64,000 nt of DNA from Malania oleifera. Its lineage: Eukaryota > Streptophyta > Magnoliopsida > Santalales > Ximeniaceae. The translations under genes and the position numbers were made by a program. Below, piece after piece: positions 1-12,586 of this stretch; the first letter of the stretch is position 1; each line of letters starts with the position of its first letter. Location: contig NC_080421.1 in the NCBI RefSeq assembly GCF_029873635.1, forward strand, positions 248,001-312,000, written 5' to 3'. The notes below the pieces were generated by a model. It saw only the letters and a program-made list of their open reading frames with translations. It made no database searches and was not told the origin of the DNA.

Positions 1-1331
1 GACCCTGATCCAGACTCAGGGGGCCCACAACCCTACAAAATGACACAGTCGACTATCACGCCACAAGCTCCAAAAGTCTGTGTGGTTGCACTAACACCAC
101 TAGCAACGGTACTATGCTCAATATCATAACCATCCATGAGGGTTCACTACCACATACCCGCAATCATTATGCGGTATTGGCATTTCATTAATCATATTTC
201 AGCATATCACAATTCAGTTCAATATAAATATTCTCATTATTTTCCGTGCACATTTCATCATCTCGTAATAACATATATTATATTTGACGTATTTTTCACA
301 TTTTCCCAAAATACTCATACCAACAATTTGTACAAACTCATTTCTCATGCAAATAATTTCTCCTCACAAATAAATACCACATTTCATTATTTTCCAATAT
401 CAGAAATTCACAAAATTTCATCTTTCAGGCTAAACATTTCTATTCACATATAAATACCATATTTCATTATTTTTCACTAATCACATCAATAATTCTCATT
501 TGAATATTTTCTCAGAAATTACTCATCATTATATTTCACACTCTAAAATATCAATTTAAAATTACTCAAATGCCACACAATTTATTTGATATTTATATCA
601 TAATAATTTTCAGACAAAATATCATATGCTCATTTTCACATATTAACTCAAATAGTAATTCTAAAAACACTGCTATAATTTATTCCTCTTACTTGACTTA
701 CCAAAACTCTCGTTAAAACCCCAAATCCTACGCCCTTAGCGCCCGACATTCAACTTCTAAAATTTACATTTTTCCCAGATTAATTAATCTATTTCTTCAA
801 AATAATATCCATCTAACCTTTCCTTAGCTCCATATATCTCAAATTAATATTTAAACTGACATTTAACACCCCTACTTAATTTTTTAAATTTTGTCTGTGG
901 GTCCCAAAATTACACTCGTGGCGCACACCCGGGCCCTAAATTTCAGAAATCCTACTTCAACTTCAGATGCTCAACATTTTAGCATTCCTAAGTTAATCTT
1001 AATTAATTAAAAATAAGCCCCTTAATAATCATCGTACCCCAAATTTGGGGTTTTACCCACGACGACCCCACGAGAATTTCGTCCCGCTAGATTTATAGAG
1101 AATCATCCCTAAATTCTCGTGGTGGTGTCCGTTCGTCGATTGGGCTTATAATTTGCAAGAAATTAAAAAAAAAAAAAATTGGCTTACTCCAAGAGATACG
1201 TTTACGCCGCTCCTACCACCAATCCGCTCCGGTAGAAATGACGGCAGCGGAGAATAGAGTCCAGCGATATCTTCTGATTCTCGATCGGGTAAGAATCCGC
1301 CACGTAACTAAGGAGAGAGGGAGAGAGAATG

Positions 1332-1403
<72 letters not shown>

Positions 1404-1675
1404 AATGGGGGGGTCTGTTGTGCCAAGAAGGCCTCTGCAATCTTCAACAAATCCTAAAGCTTCTTAAAGAAGCTTCAGGTGAACATATATAAGATTAATA
1501 ATAAAAATAAAAATAAAAATAATAATATATTTAATTAATAAAAATAAAAATAAATTTTAATTATTATTTTTTATTTTTTTTAAATTCGATTAATTAATTA
1601 ATTATTTATTATTTATTTTTTATTTTTTTTGGAAATCACTCCACTAATCTCATATCCTTTTTTTGGGGTTATTAC
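1..1675 (-). mobile_element. Ty3/gypsy LTR, cut by the window edge
   Basis: This stretch resembles the LTRs at 4913-7535 and 58335-61132 along its whole length. They share the inner block with a CTGATCCAGACTCAGGGGGC-like run, the segment near 1040-1140 around a conserved TAGAGAATCATCCCTA string, and the terminal TTATTACA. Read on the minus strand the LTR would start TGTAATAACCCC, as in the other copies, so it lies in minus orientation. Its other end is outside the window. I cannot tell whether it is a solo LTR or the end of a longer element. It abuts a plus-strand LTR remnant at 1676, into which it probably inserted. Confidence 0.8.
1336..1400. repeat. (GA)n microsatellite inside the LTR
   Basis: A run of about 65 bp of AG dinucleotides. 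The equivalent position in the sister LTRs (near 7205-7222 and 60855-60867) has only a short GA run, so the tract expanded in this copy. The minus-strand reading frame through it is only a Leu-Ser repeat and is not a gene. Confidence 0.9.
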
Positions 1676-2642
1676 AATGTTTATTAGTACCATAACGCCC
1701 CGATATACAGAAATAAGATTTTCAATTAGTTTATTTAGAATTTCAGATAAATTCTATGGGGCTATGGTTATTTTAGAAACCACAGTAAAAAATGTATATT
1801 ACAGATATCAGTTACCTATATAGTATCAAACCCTGATGGATCAGACAGTAAAGCACGGTACCGTAGCTACAGATATCCAGTTCAGAGTGCAACCACTTTA
1901 CTCAGAGAGTAAGTGGTATAAGGCCGATTGTGCCCACGTCGGGATAAGCTCTCCATCATATATAGATTGAGGGGGTCGATCAAACTGTCGGAGTTCGGTT
2001 GACTTACCCTGGTAAGCCAACTAGGATAGGTTCTGCCTTCAAACCGCACAACCCTGTCATGAGAGGTTAAATCATGACATATAGCCATCTAGGGAAATTT
2101 CTCAGATATTACGAGTGCTATCAGACTTTCAGGAATAGTAGTATTAATATGAAAAGTAATTTCATATAGATTGGCATGTTAAGTTATGTAGTTAATGATT
2201 TTATTATGCGTTATGTGATATCAGCATTTTCAGATTTAATTATTCATACTATTTTTAAATAGGTTATTTTTACTAAACTATAGCTCAGTGGCCACACACT
2301 AGTAATAGCATGTTTCGTCTTACTAAGCGTTGGCTCATCCCAGTGTTGAATTGTTTTTCAGGTGAACCAGCTAGGCGAGTGGAGCAGGCTCACAGGTAGA
2401 GGGACTGTTGTATTGGCCTTTTTAAGAGTGAGTATTTTTGGGTGGCATGTTTTTGTAAACCCTTGGTATCAGTAAGGGTAGTTTCGAGAGAACAATGATG
2501 ATTGTATATCGTGGGTTGATTTGACACTTTGGTATTATATTATGTGTGGATATATTTTATATGATTTGCCTTCCGCTGTTTAGGTTAATGATTTGATATT
2601 AAAATAGGGGAAAAATATTTTTATTTTATTAGGAGGATGTTA
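1676..2642 (+). mobile_element. Ty3/gypsy LTR remnant, plus orientation
   Basis: The layout matches other gypsy LTRs in this window read in the plus direction. There is a block with a GCACGGTACCGT core, then a segment ending in CGCACAACCCTGTCATG, then the CCACACACTAGTAAT block that parallels 18255-18300. It ends in TGTTACA at about 2642, directly followed by gag-like sequence. The 5' part is missing or was displaced by the minus-strand LTR to the left. It is an old fossil. Confidence 0.6.
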
Positions 2643-4440
2643 CACGCCGGCATTTGCGAGAGGATCAGACCCGATCGCAGTTGACGATTGGGTTCAGGAG
2701 ATAGAGGAACTATTGGGTGTGCTGCATTGCACGGATAAGCAAAAGGTGCAGTACGCTACTTTCAAATTGGTTGGGGAGGCTAAATGATGGTGGAGAGCCG
2801 TAAATCTTGTGGAAAAGTAGAGGCCAGGACCTTACCTAAAGCCGCTTTAAGGAGATTATCTTCGACAGGTATTTTCCTGTTGCCACTCGGGAAGCTAAGG
2901 CAAAGGAATTCCTAAATCTGACTCAGGGGCCCATAACCGTACAACAGTACGCGGCCAAGTTTGTGGAGCTATCTCGTTTCACTCCACACATGGTCTCGTC
3001 TCGAATGAGCCGAAGAAGGCCCAGAGGTTTGAGGTAGGGATTACGTGTGCAGGTGGTGGCATTTTTAGGCCAGAGTTTCTCTGAACTGGTGGACAAAACC
3101 ATGGTAGTGGAGGCCAATTTACAGGGGAGTGAGGGGGTAGCGAACCAAAGGAAGAGACCCCTGCCACATGGGTTTCAGTCCGGCACCAGCCAAGAATCAT
3201 AGAGGAGGCCTGAAAATTTCAAGTGCTAGAGACAAGAGGTGGGACATCGAGCCCATCAAGGGGATTCATCACGTTCTACTTGTCCCAGATGCCATCAGAG
3301 GCATTGGGGTGAGTGTAGGGGTGGATCAGTTAGCTACTTTTGGTGTGGTAGGGCAAGACATATGGCATGGGACTGCCATGCGACATTGAATAATGCACCC
3401 CCATAACATTAGTATTGGGGAGGTAACCAGGCACCGTGCGGGAACTACTAGAAGGGCACCTTCCTGGCGCGGGTGTATTCCTTGACTTTAGGCGATGCCA
3501 AGAATGCGGGAGATGTGGTAACATGTAACATTTATGTGCTTTCAAATAATGCTATTACGTTATTTGACTTATGAGCGACACACTCTTTTGTTTCTCAAGG
3601 ATTTATCAAATTGTGCGGGGTAGAGACTCAGTTATTAGATGCTGAGTTAGCGGTGGGCACATCGACAAGGTTAGTTGTAGTGTGTAGCAAGGTGATCAGA
3701 GACTACCCAGTGGAGATTCATGAGAGAATGTTGCCTACTAGCTTGATTTTTTTTTTACATGCATGGTTTTGATGTCATTTTAGGGATGGACTAGCTAGCA
3801 TCCAGTTATGGGAGTATTGATTACTACCAGAAGGAGGTAGTGTTCAGACCTCCTAGGGAGCAGGAGTTTAAATTTGTCGAGTCATCTGTGCGCTCTGCAC
3901 CACCGATCCTTTCAGTTATTCAGGCAAAGAGGCTACTTCTGGAGGGATGTCAGGGGTTCCTAGCGTTTGTGAAAGAAGCACCGAGGGAGGAACTTAAGCT
4001 GGAGGATATTTTGGTGGTAAGGGAGTTCTCGGATGTTTTTCTTGAGGAGTTACTGGGATTGCCTCCTGATCTCGAGGTGGAGTTTACTATTAATTTAATT
4101 ACAGGGATGTCACCGATTTCTAAGACTCCATACAGAATGACTCCAGTTGGACTAAAAGAGTTAAAGGAACAGCTACGCAAGCTACTTGACAAGGGGTTTA
4201 TCAAATCGAGCGTATCATCTTGGAGAGCACCTGTGTTGTTTGTAAAAAAGAAAGATGGGTCGATAAGAATATGCATTGACTACATGGAAATCAATAAAGT
4301 GACAGTAAAGAACAAGTACCCATTACCTCGTATTGATGACCTATTCGACTAGCTGCAGGGCACACAGGTTTTCTCTAAGATCGATCTGCGATTCGGTAAA
4401 GGTTAAATCAGAGGATGTACAAAGACGACTTCCTGCTCTA
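2643..4440 (+). mobile_element. Ty3/gypsy (Tekay/Del-like) gag-pol fossil
   Basis: Translated pieces in order are: a retrotransposon gag core (about 2650-3000, including a [13 protein letters not shown] block), a CCHC zinc-knuckle region (about 3330-3390), a retropepsin region (about 3560-3800) and the N-terminal half of a reverse transcriptase (3840-4440). The RT part shows [15 protein letters not shown] and [12 protein letters not shown], as is typical for Ty3/gypsy. The element is broken in many places and the rest of pol (remaining RT, RNase H, integrase) is absent. It presumably belongs with the polypurine tract and 3' LTR that follow. Confidence 0.85.
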
Positions 4441-4737
4441 GGTATGATCATTATGAATTTCTGGTTATTTTATATGTATATTTTTAATTTATATGACATG
4501 TATAATATACATGTACATACATATATGTATATATATATAATTATCATTTTCCACATCTTTTGAATTTTTTTTCCATTTCAACACCTATTAGATCAACGAT
4601 TCACTCTTTAGTTCCCAAAATAAAATATTTCGCCAAATTAACCCTTAATCTATTCTAAGACTTAACAAAATCGTTCATCAATTTACTCTTTCAAATAGCG
4701 CAACCACTTATACAGTACTCATTTAAAATTAGCAAAT
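4441..4737. other. AT-rich spacer inside the gypsy fossil
   Basis: About 300 bp of AT-rich sequence with TATA/CATA-type low complexity near 4480-4550. It sits between the truncated reverse transcriptase and the polypurine tract, where integrase would normally lie. I recognise nothing in it. Confidence 0.5.
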
Positions 4738-4770
4738 TTCGAGGATGAAATTTTTATAAGGAGGGGAGAA
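4738..4770 (+). other. Gypsy 3' untranslated end and polypurine tract
   Basis: The segment reads AATTTCGAGGATGAAATTTT followed by ATAAGGAGGGGAGAA and then TGTGATGACC. The same phrase occurs before the LTR at 16514 and, in reverse complement, beside the LTRs at 57888 and 61133. It is the conserved end of the internal region in these gypsy elements; the purine run is the plus-strand primer. Confidence 0.85.
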
Positions 4771-7344
4771 TGTGATGACCCAAAAATACATATACGATTA
4801 AAGCATAATAATAATAATAAAAAAATAAAAATGGTCATTAAGTTAATATCAATACAGAAGTGTTTTTCTATAGGATCCTTGATTCTATATTTGATGCCTA
4901 AGAAAGACCTTGTGTGATGCCCCGATTTTCGTAATTTTTTTTCCAATAATAATAAATAATTACACGTCATCCATAACATTCACAAATCGGCCACATCAAC
5001 AATCCTACTATCATTCATACAACGCAACCCGTATTGGGTACCAGGTAAAAAGTTATTTTATTATATAACCTAATAGTGGAAGACATAATATACATATCAG
5101 TCATAATACAATACCCAGAGTATCAACGTACATAAATACACAATACTATCTCATACCCAAAAAAAATACAACCCCAGGGAATCACACCTCCCTAGTCCAA
5201 ACTCACCCTGTATATCAGCATCTCAGCTCCCTGTGATCACGGAGCTCTACCACTTGGCCTATCTTTGTTCGTTGAAAAAATTTAGATAATTTGGGTGAGA
5301 CACATCTCAGTAAGAAGAAATAAATTATTTATAGTGCGCGACCATATGAGTACAATTATAATACACTTTACTTTTCAAATCATCATTTCATATGAGAAAA
5401 TACACTGATATACACATTCTCATAATCGTATAGATATACAACACAGACTTTTATAAGCTTTAAAAATTATTTCTCAAAATCGATCATTCCAACACATTTT
5501 GACTTGTGAAGTCCCTAAGAATAGGGAAGATTACTTGCCCATATAGGTAGCTTCCCTCTGCCTTAACATGTTATGCAGCCAGGTATGGCCACATCTAACA
5601 CCTATCAAGGCACTCACCTTACCCAGTAAGCCCTCAGACGGAGAGTTTCATTTCGCCTCAATTATTTATATTATTAACTCACGCGGTTCCATTTCTTAAT
5701 TTTATCATTCCTTATTTCTCAATTTTCATTCTTTCTTTCATTTCTTTTAGCCAATTTTATCATTCTTTCACTTTTTATTTCTACTTTACTTTCCGGCTCA
5801 TGAGTATCCTCGGTATGAAATACCAACATCATGTCTGTAACTCATGGCCACCCTGAGGATCTTTCCATACACGCTATGCTTCCCCCCATGGTTAAGGTTG
5901 TGCGGCCCGAAGGCTAAATCTAACTGCGGTTGGTCGACCCGATTAGATCAAATATCATATCATATATCGCGTTTGTAGTACGACTGGCCGGCCTATAACC
6001 CTGATCCAGACTTAGGGGGCCTAACAACCCTACAAAATGGCACAGTCGACTGTCACGGCACATGCTCCAAGAGTACATGTGGTTGCACTAACACCACTCG
6101 CAACGATATCCTGCTCAATATCATAACCATCCAACAATGTTTACCACCACATACCCGCAATCATTATGTGGTATTGGCATTTTATCATTCATATTTCACG
6201 TATTTCCACATTTCTCATTTTCATATTGCAAAATTAACATTGCAATATTTTGATTTCACATATTCACATTTCAATATCAGTATTCTCAACACATTTAATC
6301 ATTTAAATGATATTTTCTCAGTTCATAATTCATCTCATCTCATACTATCATATACATATCTTATTTCTTTCAGTATCACATATTTCACAGGGTAAATCAT
6401 CTAACTCAGTTTAAACATTTCTCAATCTAAATCACATGCCACACAAATTTCATGTGATATTTATATAGTAATAAATTTCAAGGAAAATAACATACGCCAT
6501 TTTCACATATTTCTCAACCCATAATTTTCATAAAAAGACTGTTATAATTTATTCCCCTAACTTGGCTTATTGAGAGACTCGTTAACACTCAAATTCTACG
6601 CCCTTGGCGCCCAAAATTAAACTCCTGCAATTTACATTTTTTTCAAATTAATTAATCTATTTCTAAAAAATAATACCCATATAACCTTCCCTAGGCTTCA
6701 TATACCTCAAATTAATATTTAAACTATTATTTAACACCCCCACTTAATTTTCTGAAATTTGTCTGCGAGTCCCAAAATTACACTTGCGGCGCTCACGTGG
6801 GCCCTAAATTCCAAAAATCCTACTTCAACCCCAGATGCTTAATATTTTAGCATTTCTAAATTAATGCTAATTAATTAAAAATAAGCTCCTTAATAACCCC
6901 AGCACCCTAAATTTGGGGTTTTAGCCAGACACTCTCACAAGAATTCCGTCTTGCTAGACTCGTAGAGAATCATCCCTAAACTCTCGTGGTGGTGTCCGTT
7001 CCTTAATTGGGCTTATAATTTGCAAGAAATTGAAGAAAAATGAGAAAATGGCTTACCCAAGGGAATACGCCTACGCCGCTCCTACCACCGATCCGCTACG
7101 GTATAAATGACGGCAGCGGAGAATGGAGTCCAACAGTATCTTCGGATTTTTGATCGAGCGAAAATCCATCACGAAATCGAGGAGAGAGGGAAAGAGAATG
7201 AGAGGAGAGAGAGAGAGAGAGTTCAGAGTTGTGCCTGAGAAAATAAAAGAAAAGAAAAGAAAAGAAGAAAAAGAAGAAGAAGAAAAAGGTGGGGGGGGCG
7301 TGAAGAAGACACCTGAAGCTTCTTTGAAGCTTTAGGTGAGTTAG

Positions 7345-7378
<34 letters not shown>

Positions 7379-8552
7379 TATTTAATTAATAATAATATAT
7401 TTTATTAATAAAAATAAAAATAAATTTTAATTATTTTTTTTCTTATTTTTTTTAATCCGATTAATTAGTTAATTAATTATTATTATTATTATTATTTTTG
7501 GAAATCATTCCACTAATCTTTTTGGGGTTATTACACCTTGTCTTAGCGAGTGCTCAGAGATCATTGCGGTTCAGTCGCTCTGTGGGAGTTGGCCTGATCA
7601 AAATGAAATTTCATAGGATAAACAATATAGACACTGTTTGTACACGTAAATAAGTACATATACATAAAATAGTGTTTTGACAGACATGATTTGTAGAAAT
7701 ACATGGTAAAATAGTAATAATAACATAGGTGTCCTATGTGGGGCCCATAAGATTATATGGGGTCCACATGAGTCCCAAAACTATGTAGGGCTCATAAAAC
7801 CGTGTGAGGACTATTGGAGTTACGTAGGACTCACTTGGGTCTCGAAGTTGTGTGGGGCCCACATGAGTTTTCGAAATTCGAATTTAATTCTTAAAAAAAA
7901 AATACTAAACCATGGCTTAAAAATAAAAATAAAAATAAAAATAATAATAATAATGATTTAAACAAAATTATTAAAAAAATAAAATAATTAATTTATTAAT
8001 TAATTAAAGGGGAGTCGTGGCAAGCACTCTAACATGACCTCCATCCCTATCCCATACGTAACCCATGCCTAACCCATCCCACGCCCATTCTTTGATTTAA
8101 AAAAAATTATAATTTCACCCCTCTCCTTACATTTTTACAAATAATATTTTCTTCCCCAAAATTTTCCTATAAATATGAAGCCCTCAACCTTCATTTTTCA
8201 AAAAAAATTTTAAAGGAATAAAAGGATTAATGAGTGAAAGATTTAGTGGTGGAGAGAGAATTTTTGATAAATTCTCACTCACCCACTCTTTCCGATCTCA
8301 TTTCTTTGAGATAGTCATTGTGTTCGTAGCACAAGATAAAAGAAGAGGTAAGTAAATTTGATTATGTTAGATTTTTATTTAAAATTCATACCCGAGTTTA
8401 TTTGTAAGTAAATTTTGATTATGTTAGTTAATTTCATAAAATTCTTTTGAGTTTATTTTTACAAATATTTTTATCTTTAATATACTTGCATTTATTTTTG
8501 AGTTAAAAAATATTCTAAATCTCTCGTGTGCGTTGTTCGGCAGTCCCTGACA
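4771..8552 (+). mobile_element. Gypsy 3' LTR, split by a nested solo LTR
   Basis: The LTR begins TGTGATGACC right after the polypurine tract and seems to end CCCTGACA at about 8552. The part 4913-7535 plus one copy of the CCTTG duplication is a later insertion. Without it the LTR is about 1.15 kb (4771-4912 and 7541-8552). It contains AT-rich tracts near 7880-8000 and a short repeated phrase (GTGGGGCCCACATGAG-like) near 7730-7870. Confidence 0.65.
4913..7535 (-). mobile_element. Solo LTR of a Ty3/gypsy element with 5-bp target duplication
   Basis: The 2,623-bp unit starts TGTGATGCCCCG and ends GGTTATTACA (TG..CA). It is flanked on both sides by CCTTG (4908-4912 and 7536-7540), a perfect 5-bp target-site duplication. 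Read on the minus strand it matches the 3' LTR at 58335-61132, which fixes its orientation. There is no internal region, so it is a solo LTR left by recombination between two LTRs. It is inserted in the plus-strand gypsy 3' LTR that surrounds it. It also contains a short GA run (7205-7222) and a (TAA)n tract (about 7345-7377). Confidence 0.93.
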
Positions 8553-9485
8553 ATCTCAGGCCATATGGCCGTATCTGTCGCACCGATAGCACTTAATGTT
8601 CCTGGCTAGGCATTCTCCCCAATGCCTCAACTTACAACGAGCACAATAGGGAGGTGACAAATCGCTCTGACGTCCCTGATTACGTCTATCAGATCTCTAT
8701 CCCCTAACATATTTGTCCCTCTTCCATGAGCCCTATCTGACATCATCAAAAAAACTGGGAGGCATAAGTCTCTTCCTCTGCTTTGTCATCTCTTCACTCC
8801 TCTGCAGACTCAATTCTGCCACAATGGCTCTATCCACCAACTCTGAAAAGCTTTATACCTTCAGGACTGTCACTTGTTTGTGAATTATCAGTTTCAATCC
8901 CCTCTCAAACCACCTTGCCTTCTAGAACACATCTGGAACCATAAAAGGTGCAAAACGGGATAGCTCCATGAACTTCGCAGCATACTGCTGCACAATAAGT
9001 TGCCCCTGATTCAGGTCGAAGAATTCCTCAGCCTTTGCAGCCCTGGTGGTGGCAGGGAAGTACCGATCGTAGAAAAGCTCCTTAAATCGACTCCAAGTTA
9101 TATTTGTGGGTACTGACCGTTGTTTCTCTAGTAGCTTTACTGCTTGCCACCAGTGCTCGACCTCCCTTGTTAACTTAAAGGTAGCGAAGAGAACCTTTTG
9201 TGCATCAATGCAAGATAACACTGCCAACATTTTCTCCATTTGTTGCACCCAGCTCTCCACTACGAGTGGGTCAAGACAGTCCGCAAATGCAGAAGGTTTC
9301 AAATTGGTCAATTGAACAGCCCTAGTTCATAGGTGGGTAGTTCTCTCCTTCAAAGTCTTGCCTAATTTATTCTCGAACCTGTCGAGCTAAACCTGGCAGT
9401 AGAGTGGAGGTATCGATCTCTCCCACACTAGTAGCTCCTACATCATTCTCCTCTCCAACATCAACGTCCTTTCCCCTGGAATCCA
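8553..9485 (-). mobile_element. Gypsy gag fossil, minus strand
   Basis: Reading leftwards, the region starts with a leader and an ATG near 9485. The retrotransposon gag domain follows (clearest at 8922-9311, with blocks such as [29 protein letters not shown] and [16 protein letters not shown]). A CCHC zinc knuckle lies at about 8560-8650. Pol is absent. It belongs to the same minus-strand element as the primer-binding site at 9874 and the LTR at 9889-12586. The element is truncated and broken. Confidence 0.85.
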
Positions 9486-9873
9486 TTCCGTGGACAACAC
9501 AAAAGTGAATTTAAAACCTTCATATCACATTAGGTACAATTATAGTACAATGAATCAGTTTAACATTAAAATTATCAATTAAAACATCAAACAACTAGCT
9601 TATCCCCAAATCAACTTAACCCTCAAGTTCTAATTCTGAGTTCCAGTCTCTCTGCTCAGAAACATCACCATCAACGGATTTACCGTGGTTTTCTGAAACT
9701 AGCCGAATTCAGAAACTCACGGAAGTCCATCAAGGGATTTTTGCCTCTAAGCTATGAAACAAAACTCAAATCTCCTATCAACATCCTAATCTACCCATTC
9801 CTATCCTTATCCTTATTCGTACTTATACTCTGGTATTAATCAATCATAAAGTTTGCAAAATCTATAACCTAAT
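9486..9873 (-). other. Gypsy 5' leader between primer-binding site and gag
   Basis: Non-coding leader of the minus-strand gypsy fossil, between its primer-binding site and the start of gag. No gene is visible in it. Confidence 0.6.
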
Positions 9874-9885
9874 GCTCTGATACCA
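9874..9885 (-). other. Primer-binding site complementary to initiator tRNA-Met
   Basis: On the minus strand this reads TGGTATCAGAGC, the standard plant retrotransposon primer-binding site matching the 3' end of initiator methionine tRNA. It sits three bases from the LTR end at 9889, which confirms the element's orientation and the LTR boundary. Confidence 0.9.
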
Positions 9886-10831
9886 TAATGTGACGCCTCG
9901 AAACCCGCCAAGTGGGGCCTGGGTGCCACGTGTTCCAATTACCTGCATCTGATATCATAATTAACATGCACGCAGCGGAGCATAAATAAATAACCTCAAA
10001 TAAATACCAGAGTTCTATATAACAACCCAAAAACGAACACTACAACATCCAGATATCCATTTCCACAACTAGCATTTAAAACATAACCCATTACAAATAT
10101 ATATCTGTATATATATATATACCAGTATCTTACAATACCCCAAAAAAACCACCAAATACAATCCCAACCTAGGCCTTCAAACCCGGTCTCTAGAAGAACC
10201 TGTAAAATTGTTAATCCACTAGGGTGAGACACTTCTCAGTAAGGGTGGAATAAATTATAATAGTGTGTGACAAATGAGTTTTAATATTTACATATCAAAA
10301 TAAACTGCTTCTCATATAATATCAATAACAACTGAGAAAATGTACCATTAATAACATCCCCAACATCTAATATCATACACACATCCAATATGCACAAATA
10401 CATAATTTTTATACAGGCGAAAGTGCCCAAGGATAGGGAAGATTACCCGCTCATACAAGTAACTTCCATTTGCTCTGGTACTAAAAACTACCTACCAAAG
10501 CACTCACCTTACTCAATAAGCCCTCAGGTGAAGTATTACTTTGCCACTAGTACACACATCTTTATTATTTTAAAGCAAAGGTTTCCGAGGATCGGGATGT
10601 CTACTCGCCCATACAAGTAGCATCCCTTTGCACTGATACCAAGAAACTACCTAGCAAAGCACTTGCCTTTCTCAGCAAGTCCCCGATGGTATGTTTATCT
10701 CGCCGCATGCACATGTATGCATTCACAATATGCTATACCATTAGTTTTATACTATAATTAAATTCACATGCGCACAACACATCCGCACAGGAATCATGCA
10801 TCTCATACTTCATCTTCCAATGTTCTCAATA

Positions 10832-11163
10832 CGTGGCCCACGCAGAGCAACTGCGTACATGTTAGTATGTGGCCCACATAGGCACCTATGTACTTCTTAT
10901 CTACACGTGGCCCACACAAGCACCACTACCCACACAAGGTACGTAACATGGCCCACACAGGTGCCATTATCCACACAGGATATAACGAGGCCTATATAGG
11001 CACCACTACCCACACAAGGTACATAACATGGCCCACACAGGCACCACTACCCACACAAGGTACATAACATGGCCCACATAGGCGCCATTATCCACATAGG
11101 ATATAATGTGGCCCACACAGGCACCACTCCAGCTTCCGCAACACGTGGCCCACACAGGCACCA
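10832..11163. repeat. Tandem repeat of about 41 bp in the LTR
   Basis: A GTGGCCCACACAGGCACCAC-type unit followed by a CCCACACAAGGTACATAAC-type half repeats about eight times with variation. Two forms alternate: CACTACCCACACAAGG and CATTATCCACACAGG. The array is confined to this LTR and is absent from the other LTR copies in the window. Confidence 0.8.
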
Positions 11164-11211
11164 GTATTCACTAGTATCCAATCCCCATGACCTACTTGTC
11201 ATACATCAATA

Positions 11212-11345
11212 GAACAAGCTCCTCGACCTGCCAACGTCTTACCCCATATAAATGACAATATGACAAGCTCCTCGACCTGCCAGTGTCATATCATGATTTA
11301 TATTTAGGCAATATAACAACCTCCTCATGCCAACGTTATATTAAG
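11212..11345. repeat. Tandem repeat around CAAGCTCCTCGACCTGCCA
   Basis: Two close copies and a third degenerate copy of a unit of about 64 bp that contains CAAGCTCCTCGACCTGCCA and is followed by an ATGACAATATGA-like block. It directly follows the larger tandem array in the same LTR. Confidence 0.7.
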
Positions 11346-12586
11346 ATGCATACAAATAACCACACTAGTTAGTTCACACAGACGCATCAATGCGTTACCA
11401 CACAAGTATCCAACATATCCACATTCCCACACAGTAATCCAATAGATCAATACATTTCCACACATGAGTCAAACATGGCAATTCATTCATCATGTCATAA
11501 TTATTCCAAACAACCCTTCATGCAAGCCCAAATACCACAGAAATTCATATTCAATTTATTAGAAAAAAATTGTTCTCATGCCACACGGTTTTAATATCAT
11601 AAGCAATTATCCCAAAATATAACCTTAAACCAAAATCATCATTTTTCCAGTATTCAGGCTATTTTGAAAATCATATAGATAAATAATAAATTTCATATGC
11701 TCGTTAATAACTGATTCACCTTAATAAAATACTGATATAATTTTATTCTCCCTTATCTGATTCCTGAACCACACCTGCAGGGTTCCCAAGATTGTACCTG
11801 TAGCACTCATCTGAATCCTGATTCAATCAAATCAACCCGGATAAAATATTATTTTAACCTTTCCCCAATTACAATAATTAAATACCAATTAATTTCTAAA
11901 TAACTCATTTATTCCAATTTTGGGGCTATTCTTACAACGATCCCATGAGAAATTCACTCCGCTAGATTTGTAGAGAATCATCCCTAGATTCTCGTGGTGG
12001 TGTCCGATCTCCCATTTGGCTTAAAATTTAAGAAAAATTGAGACAAGAATGAGAATTTGCCTTACCCCAAAAGAAATGCCCATGTTACTCCTACGACAAA
12101 TCCACTGCAGTATATATGTTGGTGGCGAAGAATGGAGTCTAGTGGTATTTTTGAATTTTCAATTGGATGAGAATCTGCCGCGAAATCGTAGAGAGAAGAG
12201 GAGTGGAGAGCATGAGCTGAGAGAGGTTTTTTTTTTCTTTTTTTTCCTTCCTGTCTGCGCATGAGAAGAAGAAGTTTTTTTTTTTTTTCTTTCTTTCCTC
12301 TCCTGCTTCTCTAAGAACTTAACCACTAAGTTTCCTCTTTCTTTTTTTTCTTTCCTTTATCCTTACCTTTCCATTTTTTTTTTCTTTTACCTTATTATAT
12401 AATAACTATATATATACATATATAACTTAATATATATCCTTATTTCAATTTTTTTCCACATTATTCTTTTTATTTGTTTATTCCTTTAATTAATTTCCTT
12501 AATAATAATTATTAATAATAATTAATTAATTAATTTTTTAATTAATAATATATTTTATTTATTTATTTATTTTTGGGTCTTTACTA

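Larger units (their letters stand above)
9889..12586 (-). mobile_element. Gypsy 5' LTR, minus orientation
   Basis: The left end reads TGTGACGCCTCG next to the primer-binding site. The right end is near GGGTCTTTAC at about 12580-12586. At about 2.7 kb it is typical for this family. The inner part contains tandem repeats (10832-11345). Its polypyrimidine stretch near 12230-12400 and the AT-rich end are shared with the other LTRs. The right end abuts, without an obvious target duplication, a plus-strand gypsy fragment that lacks its 5' part. Confidence 0.8.

Noticed and set aside
1202-1450. Minus-strand open frame with a long Leu-Ser repeat
   Set aside because: It is the translation of the (GA)n microsatellite in an LTR; there is no conserved domain and sister LTRs lack it.
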